DNA of 64,000 nucleotides from an uncultured Eubacterium sp. (GTDB lineage: Bacteria; Bacillota; Clostridia; Lachnospirales; Lachnospiraceae). Positions within the stretch are counted from its first letter, which is position 1. The number at the start of each line of letters is the position of its first letter. The translations under genes were made by a program, and so were the position numbers. Under the pieces are notes generated by a model. The model was not told where the DNA came from and searched no databases. It worked only from the letters and a program-made list of their open reading frames with translations. Location of the stretch: NCBI GenBank assembly GCA_949959185.1, contig CATLIX010000001.1, positions 124,001-188,000 on the forward strand, in the 5' to 3' direction. Of the stretch, positions 8,435-16,910 are shown in pieces.

Positions 8435-8492
8435 TATTATCATACAGACAGGAATGAAAATCCTGTTTATATCTTATAAGATATAAACAATT

Positions 8493-8568
8493 ATGCGCAG
8501 CTCGCGGAAATGAAGTTTATTGCTGCGCAATCCGCGCGCGGAGAATGCGCTGCGCACATTCTTTTTTA
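8493..8568. repeat. Dispersed GC-rich repeat (family 4), second copy
   Basis: Second copy of the sequence at 4855-4934, with the same order of blocks and the same GAATGCG...ATTC hairpin with T-run at its end. It abuts the 60-bp palindrome that follows. The beginning (ATTATGCGCA.CTCGC) is also recognisable at about 16829-16845, after another copy of that palindrome. Confidence 0.7.
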
Positions 8569-8624
8569 TCTTACAGGAAATACCATGTCACGCTAACGCG
8601 TGAAAGTATTTCCTGTAAGACAAA
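8565..8624. repeat. 60-bp palindromic repeat (TTTATCTTACAGGAAATAC family)
   Basis: Arms of 19 bp (8565-8583 and 8606-8624) pair with one mismatch and enclose a 22-nt loop that holds a second inverted repeat, TCACGC/GCGTGA. A near-identical copy is at 16767-16826 and a half copy at 19750-19764. It is a REP-like element lying immediately after the stop codon of the minus-strand NlpC/P60 gene. Confidence 0.85.
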
Positions 8625-8625
8625 A

Positions 8626-10650
8626 CTATTTCTTCAATGGTCTTGCAATCATCACAATATTGCTTTCTTTTCTGTAATACCGCAGGGGTTTTTCCAGTCG
8701 GTAACCATCTCCGTAATACATGGAAACATGATAAATATTCCGGTATCTTCCGTTTCCTCTTCCGGGTGACCGATAGAAAATCAAATCTCCGGGCACCAGT
8801 CTGGAAGCATCAAGGCCCTTGTAGGAAATGACTTTTCCGGTGCGCTCCATATGGGCAGCCATGGAAGCGGCAGTAGGAGCCCAGGAAGGGGTGCCGCCCA
8901 GAAGTTTTGCATCGCAGTTATAAGCCCGGAATACCAGAGCGCTGCAGTCGTAATAGCCTGCCGACATCCGGCGGGCCTGGCTGTAAGAAGAACTGTTGAT
9001 GATTTTATAGCCTTTCTTACATGCCTGCAGGGCGCGTTTGGAGGCAACGCTTACATGAAGGGTAAAGGTGTTGCCGTCTGCGGTAATCAGAATATCGGTA
9101 TTTCCGGAGGCGCGGGGTGTGAGAACTCCGGATTTGCTTACTTTCACGATGGACTTTTTCTGAGATTTATATGTAATTTTACTTTTGGAAGAAATTCCGC
9201 TCAGTTTTATTTTTGATTTTTTTCCAACGGTCAGGGTCTGATTTGTCTTTTCAAGCTGAGGGTTGGTAATAATCAGCTCATGGTTAATCGTCTTGCCGTC
9301 CACGGTGACAGAAACGGTGGTTTTCCCGGTGGAAGTCCCGGCAGTCAGAGTACCGTCCTGGTCGATGGAGGCAAGAGAAGGCTTTTTTATCTTCCATTTT
9401 ACACTGCTGTAGGGAGTGGTTCCGGTTAATTTCAGACGCTGTGTTTTCCCGATGGACAATACGGTGGCCGAAGTTTGCAGCCGTGGATTTGAAATCCTTA
9501 CGGTAGTGGGAAATTCAGCGGAGGTGCCGTCAGAGTAATTTACCGTGGCTGTGATTTCCGCTTTTCCTGTCTTTTCTCCGGTTACGGTTCCATTGGAAGG
9601 ATGAACCTGGGCCACTTCCGGGTCAGAGGAAGCCCACCTGGTAGCCTCGACGGAAAGACCGGGTTTCTCAATGTTTTCCAGTTTCAGATCTTCCTGGGCA
9701 TGTACTGCCAGAGCAATCTGCTGCTGGGCAATGCCGTTTTCAATTACCGTTATCTCGCAGGTGCGTTTGCAGGTCACTTTCTGTTCGCCTGTATCTGTGG
9801 TGCAGACCGCATTCAGTGTAACGGTTCCCGGATGTTTTGCGGTGACTTTGCATTTGTTTCCGGAAGCGGAAATATCTGCCACATCCCCGGAAGAACCTGA
9901 GAGCTGGAAGGAAACGGAATCTTTTTCGGAAATATTGCTCAGATAAAAGGTGGCGCTGTTTCCCTGCACCAGTGTCTGGGAGGTACGGTTCAGCTCATGG
10001 TCATTTTTAATGACTGTTACCTGGCATTCCGCCTTTGCGCCCGGAACGGAGGCGGTAATCGTAACGGTACCGGAGGATTTGCCGGTAATGCCCCCCTGGC
10101 TGTCCACAGCGGCAATTTTAGAATCAGAAGATTTCCATCTGACCTGGCCGGAAGGGCGGGCGGTGGTTTTCAGCCGGTATGTGCTTTCCTCGAATAAGGT
10201 AACAGAAGTTTTTTTAAACTGTACGGAGGGCTGCCGGACGGTAACCTGGCAGCTTTTTTCCATGCCGTTGCAGGAAGCGGTAATGGTGGCGGTGCCTGTT
10301 TTTTTCGGGATGAGCTTTCCCCTGTAATTGACAGAAAGTATTTTCCGGTCGGAGGTTGTCCAGGTAATTTTGCCTTCCGGAACTGCGGTTGCCTCCAGAT
10401 AAACAGGATTATGTAAATAGACCGTAGCCTTTGATTTTAAATTCAGAGTCTGAGAATTTTTACGTCCGCGGGGATTGGCGGTAATAACTGTGAATGGAGC
10501 GGTTTCCTGAGAGGAATCAGATGTAACAGCAGTCTCCTGAGATGAAAGGGAAGTTTCCTGAGATGGAATGGAAGCTGCCAGGGAAGTAACAGGTGTTTCC
10601 AGCAGAAGCAGGCAGCCCAGGGCAAATGCAAAAAACTTTTGAAATTTCAT
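8626..10650 (-). CDS. Secreted Ig-like (Big_2) repeat protein with NlpC/P60 domain
   Basis: 674 residues. An N-terminal signal peptide (FAFALGCLLLLETPVTSLA) is followed by about six bacterial Ig-like domains of 75-90 residues (roughly 50-535), each with the S-x-x-x-x-A-x-V-x-x-x-G-x-x-T-x-x-x-x-G core. The C-terminal NlpC/P60 domain (about 540-674) has the catalytic Cys in YYDCSALVFRA and His in YHVSMYYGDG. Such proteins cut peptidoglycan stem peptides, with the Ig-like domains acting as wall-bound spacers. No LPXTG anchor is visible. The gene stands alone. Confidence 0.92.
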   Translation of the reverse strand: MKFQKFFAFALGCLLLLETPVTSLAASIPSQETSLSSQETAVTSDSSQETAPFTVITANPRGRKNSQTLNLKSKATVYLHNPVYLEATAVPEGKITWTTSDRKILSVNYRGKLIPKKTGTATITASCNGMEKSCQVTVRQPSVQFKKTSVTLFEESTYRLKTTARPSGQVRWKSSDSKIAAVDSQGGITGKSSGTVTITASVPGAKAECQVTVIKNDHELNRTSQTLVQGNSATFYLSNISEKDSVSFQLSGSSGDVADISASGNKCKVTAKHPGTVTLNAVCTTDTGEQKVTCKRTCEITVIENGIAQQQIALAVHAQEDLKLENIEKPGLSVEATRWASSDPEVAQVHPSNGTVTGEKTGKAEITATVNYSDGTSAEFPTTVRISNPRLQTSATVLSIGKTQRLKLTGTTPYSSVKWKIKKPSLASIDQDGTLTAGTSTGKTTVSVTVDGKTINHELIITNPQLEKTNQTLTVGKKSKIKLSGISSKSKITYKSQKKSIVKVSKSGVLTPRASGNTDILITADGNTFTLHVSVASKRALQACKKGYKIINSSSYSQARRMSAGYYDCSALVFRAYNCDAKLLGGTPSWAPTAASMAAHMERTGKVISYKGLDASRLVPGDLIFYRSPGRGNGRYRNIYHVSMYYGDGYRLEKPLRYYRKESNIVMIARPLKK

Positions 10651-10774
10651 TGGTAAATGCCTCCTGTGTGTTTCATTAATTTATCCGATGCAGTGGAAAT
10701 TTGTAGCTTTACGTATAATAATAATCCCTTTTTCTCTGAGTTTCAAGATGGCAGAAAAAAATTTTACATTTTTA

Positions 10775-10803
10775 TTACAAAATTGTGGACGGAATGGTAT
10801 AAT
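10775..10803 (+). promoter_or_regulatory. Sigma-A-type promoter
   Basis: TTACAA (10775-10780), a 17-bp spacer and TATAAT (10798-10803), 60 bp before the start of the small conserved protein gene. It lies in the divergent region shared with the NlpC/P60 gene. Confidence 0.65.
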
Positions 10804-10863
10804 TTGCCATGAGAATGCCTGAGAGCAGAGGTTACAATTATTAAAATGGAAAGGATGAAGAGT

Positions 10864-11097
10864 ATGGCAGGAATGAATCCCACACAGATGTTTCAGCTGA
10901 TGGGGGCGTGGCAGAAATTTACTGCAAATCACCCCAAATTTCCCAAATTTATCAAGGCAGTTGCCGCAGAAGGCGTCAGGGAGGATACCCTGATTGAAGT
11001 GAATATCACCACGCCGGAAGGCAAAACCTACTGCTCCAACCTGAAAATTACCCAGTCAGATCTGGAGCTGTTCCGGCAGATGAAAGATATCACATAA
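10864..11097 (+). CDS. Small conserved hypothetical protein (77 residues)
   Basis: A short soluble protein beginning MAGMNPTQMFQLMGAWQKF, then a basic helix (FIKAVAAEGV) and a beta-rich end (DTLIEVNITTPEGKTY). ATG 10864 is preferred because GGAAAGG lies 9 nt upstream; ATGs at 10846 and 10855 have poorer spacing. It has its own promoter and ends just before a convergent EamA gene. I know no function for it. Confidence 0.8.
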   Translation: MAGMNPTQMFQLMGAWQKFTANHPKFPKFIKAVAAEGVREDTLIEVNITTPEGKTYCSNLKITQSDLELFRQMKDIT

Positions 11098-11110
11098 TTT
11101 TCCGGGTTTA

Positions 11111-12058
11111 TCAGTCCTCCGAATCGGGCCGTGAGGTTCTGTTTACCAGATAAATTCCGATACAGACCAGAATCAGTGCCAGCAGGCTCTGAATTCCGGA
11201 GGCCTGTCCGGTTTCTCCCAGTAGCAGCGCCGACAGCAGCACGCCGAATACCGGATTCATAAAACCGAAGACAGCCACTCTGGAAACAGGGTTGTATTTC
11301 AGCAGAATCCCCCACAGAGAATAGGCCAGAGCAGACACCAGCGCCAGATAGCAGAGCATTCCCATTCCGGAAGGGGAAATACGTTCCAGGCGTCCTCCCA
11401 TGGCGCTGCCGCAGAGAATCATGGTGATTCCGCCGGCGAAAAACTGCCAGCCGCTTAACAGTACCGGGTGTTCTGTCTCAGAATACCGCTTTAAAAATAC
11501 TGAGGAGAGGGCATAGGCAATGGTGGAAAGAAAGATAAATCCTTCTCCCCGCAGACTCATGTTCATATCCAGGCCGGAGCCGGTAAGATTGACAAGTACC
11601 ACCCCTGCAAATCCCGTCAGGCATCCGGCAATTTTAAGGCCGCTTAAGGTTTCCTGATGGAAGATAAGGCTTGCAACCAAAATGGCCACGAACACGTTCA
11701 TACCCTCGATAATGGAGGCTTTTACTCCGGTGGTATGTGCCAGACCGATATAGAAAAACAGATATTGAATGACCGTCTGCAGCAGGCTGAGCCGGATAAT
11801 TTTGCCGGCGGTTCCGGCTGTTTTGGGCAGCAGCGGTTTCCGGTTCAGAAGGCTGCCCAAAAGGATGGTAAGGACGCCTGCCAGGGTGAACCGGTATCCC
11901 GCAAACAGAATCTGAGCCGGCGTGTCAGAGGCTTTAATCTGAAACAGTTCGTATCCGATTTTAATACATGGAAATGCACTTCCCCACAGGGCGCAGCATA
12001 TCAGTGCGCCTGTCTGGACCACAAATGTTTTCTGCAGCCAGTGTTCTGTCTTTTTCAT
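11111..12058 (-). CDS. EamA/DMT-family transporter
   Basis: 315 residues with ten predicted membrane helices in two EamA repeats (about 15-150 and 165-300), the drug/metabolite transporter fold that exports amino acids or other metabolites. The substrate cannot be told from sequence. ATG 12058 follows AGCGAGGAAAATT; the frame is open upstream to 12139 without a ribosome site. It converges on the small gene ending at 11097. Confidence 0.9.
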   Translation of the reverse strand: MKKTEHWLQKTFVVQTGALICCALWGSAFPCIKIGYELFQIKASDTPAQILFAGYRFTLAGVLTILLGSLLNRKPLLPKTAGTAGKIIRLSLLQTVIQYLFFYIGLAHTTGVKASIIEGMNVFVAILVASLIFHQETLSGLKIAGCLTGFAGVVLVNLTGSGLDMNMSLRGEGFIFLSTIAYALSSVFLKRYSETEHPVLLSGWQFFAGGITMILCGSAMGGRLERISPSGMGMLCYLALVSALAYSLWGILLKYNPVSRVAVFGFMNPVFGVLLSALLLGETGQASGIQSLLALILVCIGIYLVNRTSRPDSED

Positions 12059-12253
12059 AATTTTCCTCGCTTTTTGTATGTTCCGGCAGTAATTCGGAAC
12101 TTTCTGTACCTTTATGGCACATTCGCAGTTCAGGTTCAATGATTATAGCTTACCGGATTTTTCAGGTAATTTCAAGAGAGAAGAAAAGCGGAATATGCTT
12201 GAATTTACATTGGAGAAATGATAGTATGAAACCAGAAAGGTACAGGTGATAGT

Positions 12254-12427
12254 ATGAAAAGTGCATTAAAAGAACCAGGAACACGCAGAGTTTTAAATGA
12301 AGGAATAAATGAGACCAGGAAGGAAATCGTTCTCAGAATGCTGCGGGACGGAGCATTGTCTGTTGAAAAAATTGCGGAATATACAGGGCTGGATGTTGCG
12401 CAGGTAGAACAGCTTGCAAAGCTTTAA
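12254..12427 (+). CDS. 57-residue protein resembling the C-terminal tail of Rpn/PD-(D/E)XK proteins
   Basis: ATG 12254 to TAA 12427. The peptide has a basic N-terminus and ends VLRMLRDGALSVEKIAEYTGLDVAQVEQLAKL. Such endings are typical of the C-terminal helical tail of the Rpn recombination-promoting nuclease family, which is abundant in Lachnospiraceae. The nuclease domain itself is missing, so this may be a remnant or a free-standing tail peptide. The family match is from memory and unverified. Confidence 0.6.
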   Translation: MKSALKEPGTRRVLNEGINETRKEIVLRMLRDGALSVEKIAEYTGLDVAQVEQLAKL

Positions 12428-12466
12428 GAAGTACAGGAAACGCGGTATTTGGAAAGGAGAACAAAA

Positions 12467-13300
12467 ATGTATCGGTTTACGGAGGACTGCTTAACAGGGA
12501 TTGGGCAGATTGATGAGGAACATGAGAGGCTGTTTGAACTGATTAACCGCACCATGGAACTGCTGCAAAATCAGATACTTCAGGATAAATATCATCAGGT
12601 TATGGAAGTAATTGAAGAACTGAAAAATTATGCGGATACCCATTTTGCCAATGAGGAAGCCTATATGGCAGCCATCAATGACCCGGAACTTACGATTCAG
12701 AAAAAACAGCATATGGCATTCCGGGAGAAAATTGATGTGCTGGATTTCTCCAGTATTGATGAACTGGAAAATCAGCATGAGACTCTGGAGGAACTGCTGC
12801 AGTATCTGACCCGCTGGCTCTATCAGCATATTTTAAGCAGCGATATTATGATTGGAAAAATGCCTTCCGTGGAAGAATGGAAGACAGCGGATAATCCATG
12901 TGTATTTACGGAAAAATACATGACGGGAATTCCCCTGATTGACGGAGAGCATGAAACACTGTTTGAGATTATCGGAGAGGCAAACGAACTGGTGAAAGCG
13001 GAACTTCTCCACGATAAATACGACAGAATTGTGGAAATTCTGGGGAAATTAAGAGATTATACCAATGAGCATTTCCAGGATGAGGAAGAATATATGGAAG
13101 GCATTGGTTATCCGGGACTGCCCGCCCAGAAAATGGCCCACAAGGCTTTTGTGACGAAACTGGAGGAAATAGATCTGGAACAGATTGACCAGAATCAGCA
13201 GGAATATCTGGAGGAACTGATGGAATTCCTGTTTGGCTGGCTGTCCAATCATATTCTGAAGTCAGATAAGCTGATTGCAGAGCATAAAGGGAGGGAATGA
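12467..13300 (+). CDS. Tandem bacteriohemerythrin
   Basis: 277 residues made of two complete hemerythrin-like four-helix domains (about 1-135 and 140-277). Each carries the iron-ligand pattern: IDEEHERLFELI, HFANEEAYM, KKQHMAF and LYQHILSSD in the first, and IDGEHETLFEII, HFQDEEEYM, KMAHKAF and LSNHILKSD in the second. Single-domain bacteriohemerythrins bind O2 or NO at a di-iron site and help anaerobes cope with oxygen. Two fused copies in one chain are less usual. ATG 12467 has AAAGGAGA upstream. It lies 3 bp before galM. Confidence 0.93.
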   Translation: MYRFTEDCLTGIGQIDEEHERLFELINRTMELLQNQILQDKYHQVMEVIEELKNYADTHFANEEAYMAAINDPELTIQKKQHMAFREKIDVLDFSSIDELENQHETLEELLQYLTRWLYQHILSSDIMIGKMPSVEEWKTADNPCVFTEKYMTGIPLIDGEHETLFEIIGEANELVKAELLHDKYDRIVEILGKLRDYTNEHFQDEEEYMEGIGYPGLPAQKMAHKAFVTKLEEIDLEQIDQNQQEYLEELMEFLFGWLSNHILKSDKLIAEHKGRE

Positions 13301-13303
13301 GCC

Positions 13304-14347
13304 ATGGAAACACAGGCATTCGGACTGAATCAGAAGGGGAAAAAGACTTTTCTGTACATACTGGAAAATAAAAATCATATGAAGATAAAAGTTTCAGACC
13401 ACGGAGCCACTCTGGTGTCTGTTTTTGTACCGGATAGAAAGGGAGTGTTCCGGGATGTGGTTCTGGGCTATGATTCCGCCGCCGAATATGAGAACCATAC
13501 CTGTTATTTCGGCGCTTCCGTGGGCAGGAACTGCAACCGGATTGAGGGGGCTCAGGTGGTAATAGACGGGGCAGCCTGCACCATTCCTGTGGACGAAAGG
13601 GGAATCAGCCTGCACAGCGCTCCCAACGGGTTTGAGCGGGCCCTCTGGAAGGTGAAAGAATCCTCGGCGAACCGTATTACCTTTGCCCATCTCAGTACCG
13701 AAGAAGAACAGGGATTTCCGGGAAATCTGGAAGTGGAGATTACCTATACGCTGACTGACGATAACGCGGTGGAAATCAGTTATCGGGGGAAATCAGATAA
13801 ATCCACAATTATGAATTTTACCAACCATTCTTATTTTAACCTGGGAGGCCATGACAGCGGGCCCGTTTTGAATCAGAAATTGCAGATTCTGGCGGAAAGC
13901 TATACGCCGGTGAAAGACGCCGTGTCCATCCCCACAGGAGAGATTGCGCCAGTGGCAGGCACGCCTCTGGATTTCAGAACCATGAAGCCCATTGGACGGG
14001 ATATTGAGGCAGATTTTGACCAGTTGAAATTTGCCGGAGGTTTTGACCATAACTTTGTTCTCAGTGAGAAACCGGGAGAACTGAAAGTGATGGCAAATGC
14101 TTACTGCGAAGAAACAGGAATTGCCCTGGAAGCCTCCACGGAGTCCTGCGGCGTGCAGTTTTATGCGGGGAATTTTATCGGTTCTCAGACCGGAAAGGGA
14201 GGAGTGGCCTATGAAGACAGGTGCGGCTTCTGCCTGGAAGCCCAGTTTTATCCCAATGCGGTAAACCGGGAGAATTTCCCGTCTTCTGTGGTAAAGGCCG
14301 GAGACATATTTACCACGAAAACCATCTATCGCTTTTCTGTAAAATAG
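13304..14347 (+). CDS. galM: Aldose 1-epimerase (mutarotase)
   Basis: 347 residues, cytoplasmic. It interconverts alpha and beta anomers of galactose or glucose for the Leloir pathway. The family motifs are present: GRNCNRI near 68, the catalytic His in NHSYFNLGG near 175, DHNFVL, and the catalytic Glu in EAQFYPNAVN near 315. Length matches GalM. The gene follows the hemerythrin gene by 3 bp, so they share a transcript although no functional link is evident. A strong hairpin follows. Confidence 0.93.
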   Translation: METQAFGLNQKGKKTFLYILENKNHMKIKVSDHGATLVSVFVPDRKGVFRDVVLGYDSAAEYENHTCYFGASVGRNCNRIEGAQVVIDGAACTIPVDERGISLHSAPNGFERALWKVKESSANRITFAHLSTEEEQGFPGNLEVEITYTLTDDNAVEISYRGKSDKSTIMNFTNHSYFNLGGHDSGPVLNQKLQILAESYTPVKDAVSIPTGEIAPVAGTPLDFRTMKPIGRDIEADFDQLKFAGGFDHNFVLSEKPGELKVMANAYCEETGIALEASTESCGVQFYAGNFIGSQTGKGGVAYEDRCGFCLEAQFYPNAVNRENFPSSVVKAGDIFTTKTIYRFSVK

Positions 14348-14357
14348 AATGATAAAA

Positions 14358-14404
14358 GGGGCTGCCTCATCCGGATTCCGGGAATCGGTGATGAGGGCAG
14401 CCCC
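14358..14404 (+). terminator. Hairpin after galM
   Basis: GGGGCTGCCTCATC and its complement GATGAGGGCAGCCCC close a 14-bp stem around an inner CGGATTCCGGGAATCG stem. No long T-run follows on the plus strand, but AAAA precedes it, so it may work better on the minus strand. Confidence 0.65.
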
Positions 14405-14559
14405 TGAAGTTATCTGACAGTTCATGAGCAAATCTTCTTTCTTTTCCCAAAATTCCGGCAGGGCTTCTTTCCGCTGCCCGGCCGTTTTTCCATATACGTC
14501 CGAAGGTGTGAATTTTCTACAAAAAACATGCCATGCGCATTTTGCGGGCAAAAAATTCC

Positions 14560-14602
14560 TTGACATATGTTTGGCTTCTCCTTATAATAGTTAGGTACCG
14601 AA
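14560..14602 (+). promoter_or_regulatory. Promoter and palindromic operator of the marR-MATE operon
   Basis: TTGACA (14560-14565), a 17-bp spacer and TATAAT (14583-14588): a full consensus sigma-A promoter. It is followed at once by TTAGGTACCGAA (14591-14602), a near-perfect palindrome centred on GGTACC at the expected start of transcription. MarR proteins bind such sites to repress their own operon, so this is the probable operator (inference). Confidence 0.75.
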
Positions 14603-14619
14603 ATAAATGGAGGTGAACT

Positions 14620-15066
14620 ATGAGTATTCAGACGGATGCCGGAAGGTATATTAATAAAATATCCAACCGGCTGCGGCGCCAGTTTGGAGTAGCGGAGGAG
14701 CTGGCCGGAGTGACCACAGCCCAGGGGAACCTGTTAAGTTATATTTTACTGGAAGGGAAGCATAACCGGATATATCAGAAGGATGTGGAAAAGGAATTTG
14801 ACCTGCGGCCTTCCACTGCCACGGGACTGCTGCGGGAACTGGAAAAAAAAGGATTAATCCGGCGCATCAGCGATGAGAAAGACGGGCGTTATAAGATTTT
14901 ACAGGCTACCGGGAAGGCAGAGAGCATTCGGAAAAGCCTGCAGGAGGAAATCCGGGAGAAAGAAGCCATACTGACAAAAGGTATTTCTCCGCAGGATTTG
15001 GAGCAGTTTAAACGTACGGCGGAGAAAATGCTGCGGAATCTGGAGCAGAGAGAGGAGGAATCTTAA
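14620..15066 (+). CDS. MarR-family transcriptional regulator
   Basis: 148 residues. The winged helix-turn-helix spans about 35-100, with NRIYQKDVEKEFDLRPSTATGLLRELEKKGLI as recognition region and a DEKDGR wing. It has a GGAGGTG ribosome site. Its stop overlaps the start of the MATE pump gene (TAATG), the same order as mepR-mepA of Staphylococcus. It probably represses the pump and is released by the pump's drug substrates. Confidence 0.93.
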   Translation: MSIQTDAGRYINKISNRLRRQFGVAEELAGVTTAQGNLLSYILLEGKHNRIYQKDVEKEFDLRPSTATGLLRELEKKGLIRRISDEKDGRYKILQATGKAESIRKSLQEEIREKEAILTKGISPQDLEQFKRTAEKMLRNLEQREEES

Positions 15067-16412
15067 TGGAAGAAAGAAAATTATCGGATGATTTTACACA
15101 GGGAAGCATTACAGGAAAGTTATTAAAATTTATGATACCCATTCTGGGAGCGCTGGTTCTGCAGGCCATGTACGGAGCGGTGGATCTTCTGGTGGTGGGC
15201 CAGTTCGGCACCAGCGCAGGGATTTCGGCTGTTTCCACCGGAAGCAATATCATTAACCTGGTTACTTTTGTGATTACAGGTCTGACCATGGGTGTTACGG
15301 TTCTCATCAGCCGTTATCTGGGAGAAAAGGCGGAAGAAAAAATCGGGAAAGTAATCGGCGGGGCCATTGCTTTTTTTATGATGCTGACAGTTATCATGAT
15401 GCTGCTTTTACTGGTTTTTGCACCTGTGCTGGCGGGCTGGCTGAATGCGCCTTCGGAAGCCTTTGAACTGACGACGACCTATGTGCGTATCTGCGGCGCA
15501 GGACTGATTTTTGTGGTTGCCTATAATGTAATCAGCGGAATTTTCCGAGGCCTGGGGAACTCCAGACTGCCGCTGATTTTTGTAGCCATTGCATGTGCGG
15601 TAAATATTGCGGGAGATTTGCTGTTTGTGGCGGTTTTTCATATGAATGTGGCGGGAGCGGCTCTGGCCACTATCCTGGCTCAGTTTGTCAGCGTGGTGAT
15701 ATCTCTGGCGATTATCCGCAGGCAGCAGCTTCCCTTTTCTGTGACCAGACAGGATATCGGATTCCACCCGGAAATTAAGACCTTTCTGAAGCTGGGGTTT
15801 CCTATTGCGCTGCAGGATTTCCTGGTGAATATTTCATTTCTGATTCTGTGCGCCATCGTAAATGGAATCGGTCTGGAGGCTTCTTCCGGATATGGAATTG
15901 CCCAGAAGGTGACTGCTTTTGTCATGCTGATTCCTTCTTCCCTGATGCAGTCCATGTCTGCTTTTGTGGCTCAGAACGTGGGCGCAGGCAAAGAGGATCG
16001 GGCAAAAAAGGCAATGCTTACCGGAATGGCGGCAGGAGCCTGTATCGGAGTATTTATTTTTGCCCTGAGTTTTTTCCGGGGAGATGTGCCTTCCGCACTG
16101 TTTACGTCTAATCCGAAATACATCGCCAGGTCTGCGGAATATCTGAAAGGATTCAGTCCGGAAGCAATACTGACCTGCCTGGTGTTCAGCTATATCGGAT
16201 ATTTTAACGGCCACGGAAAGACCATGCCGGTGATGATTCAGGGAATTTCCTCATCTTTCCTGGTGAGAGTTCCCCTGTCTTATCTGTTCAGCATTCAGCC
16301 GGGGGCAAATCTGGTTACCATAGGGCTGGCGGTGCCCATAACTTCTGTTTATGGAATACTGTTTTTCACTGTGTGTTATATTATGTTCCGGAAAAAACAG
16401 CAAATGATATGA
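15066..16412 (+). CDS. MATE-family multidrug efflux transporter
   Basis: 448 residues with twelve membrane helices in two MatE domains (about 18-180 and 240-400). MATE pumps export cationic drugs using Na+ or H+ gradients. It overlaps the marR-type gene by one base, so dose is tied to that regulator. The pairing resembles MepRA, but the drug range cannot be inferred. The 5-prime end is fixed by the translational overlap. Confidence 0.93.
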   Translation: MEERKLSDDFTQGSITGKLLKFMIPILGALVLQAMYGAVDLLVVGQFGTSAGISAVSTGSNIINLVTFVITGLTMGVTVLISRYLGEKAEEKIGKVIGGAIAFFMMLTVIMMLLLLVFAPVLAGWLNAPSEAFELTTTYVRICGAGLIFVVAYNVISGIFRGLGNSRLPLIFVAIACAVNIAGDLLFVAVFHMNVAGAALATILAQFVSVVISLAIIRRQQLPFSVTRQDIGFHPEIKTFLKLGFPIALQDFLVNISFLILCAIVNGIGLEASSGYGIAQKVTAFVMLIPSSLMQSMSAFVAQNVGAGKEDRAKKAMLTGMAAGACIGVFIFALSFFRGDVPSALFTSNPKYIARSAEYLKGFSPEAILTCLVFSYIGYFNGHGKTMPVMIQGISSSFLVRVPLSYLFSIQPGANLVTIGLAVPITSVYGILFFTVCYIMFRKKQQMI

Positions 16413-16432
16413 TATTTCCTCGATGGCCAGTC

Positions 16433-16461
16433 TTTACGCCTGAAAGGGTTTTTGATATAAT
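16433..16461 (+). promoter_or_regulatory. Sigma-A-type promoter of the frameshifted small gene
   Basis: TTTACG (16433-16438), a 17-bp spacer and TATAAT (16456-16461), followed 48 bp later by the ATG of the frameshifted gene. Confidence 0.6.
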
Positions 16462-16508
16462 GTACATATCAAAACAGTTGTGATTATACGGGAAAAGCAG
16501 GTGATTGT

Positions 16509-16698
16509 ATGCCGGCAGGTATTGAAGTTATAAAAGCAGCTCTGGACGATTTAAAAAATTCAGGAATATATGCTGTTAGCAGGAAAAGAAAATGCTGTTG
16601 AAACGTATGCAAAGTTAAAGGATGAATATTTAACGATAAAAGCATTACTTCAGGTGTCAGGTGTAAATCTTACTGATATTGACAAGATAAAAGAATAG
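16509..16698 (+). pseudogene. Frameshifted small gene (62 residues if restored)
   Basis: From ATG 16509 the frame reads about 17 sensible codons and stops after 30. The +1 frame carries on with MLLAGKENAVETYAKLKDEY and so on, to TAG 16698. Removing one A from the A6 run near 16556 joins both parts into a 62-residue, mostly helical protein. It keeps a good promoter, and a hairpin follows. It is either a recent pseudogene, a slippage-controlled gene or a sequencing error. I do not recognise the product. Confidence 0.65.
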
Positions 16699-16737
16699 CG
16701 GAATGCAGGATTTCAGAAGGAAACTGCGAATAGCAAA

Positions 16738-16763
16738 ACCCCCGTCAGCAGGCTGGCGGGGGT
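16738..16763 (+). terminator. Intrinsic terminator
   Basis: The stem ACCCCCGTCAGC / GCTGGCGGGGGT, with a tight loop and a short T-rich tail (CTGTTTATCTT), lies 40 bp after the stop of the frameshifted gene. Confidence 0.75.
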
Positions 16764-16766
16764 CTG

Positions 16767-16826
16767 TTTATCTTACAGGAAATACAGTGTCACGCTAATG
16801 CGTGAAAGTATTTCCTGTAAGATAAA
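16767..16826. repeat. 60-bp palindromic repeat, second copy
   Basis: Perfect 19-bp arms (16767-16785 and 16808-16826) around a 22-nt loop that differs from the copy at 8565-8624 in only a few positions. The inner TCACGC/GCGTGA stem is kept. The sequence to 16890 begins like family 4 and then diverges. Confidence 0.85.
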
Positions 16827-16910
16827 ATAATTATGCGCACTCGCATGAATGGAATAATGTCGCTGAAGCGACCATGCTCGGCGCGGGGAAATGAAACAGA
16901 AGAATCCGGA

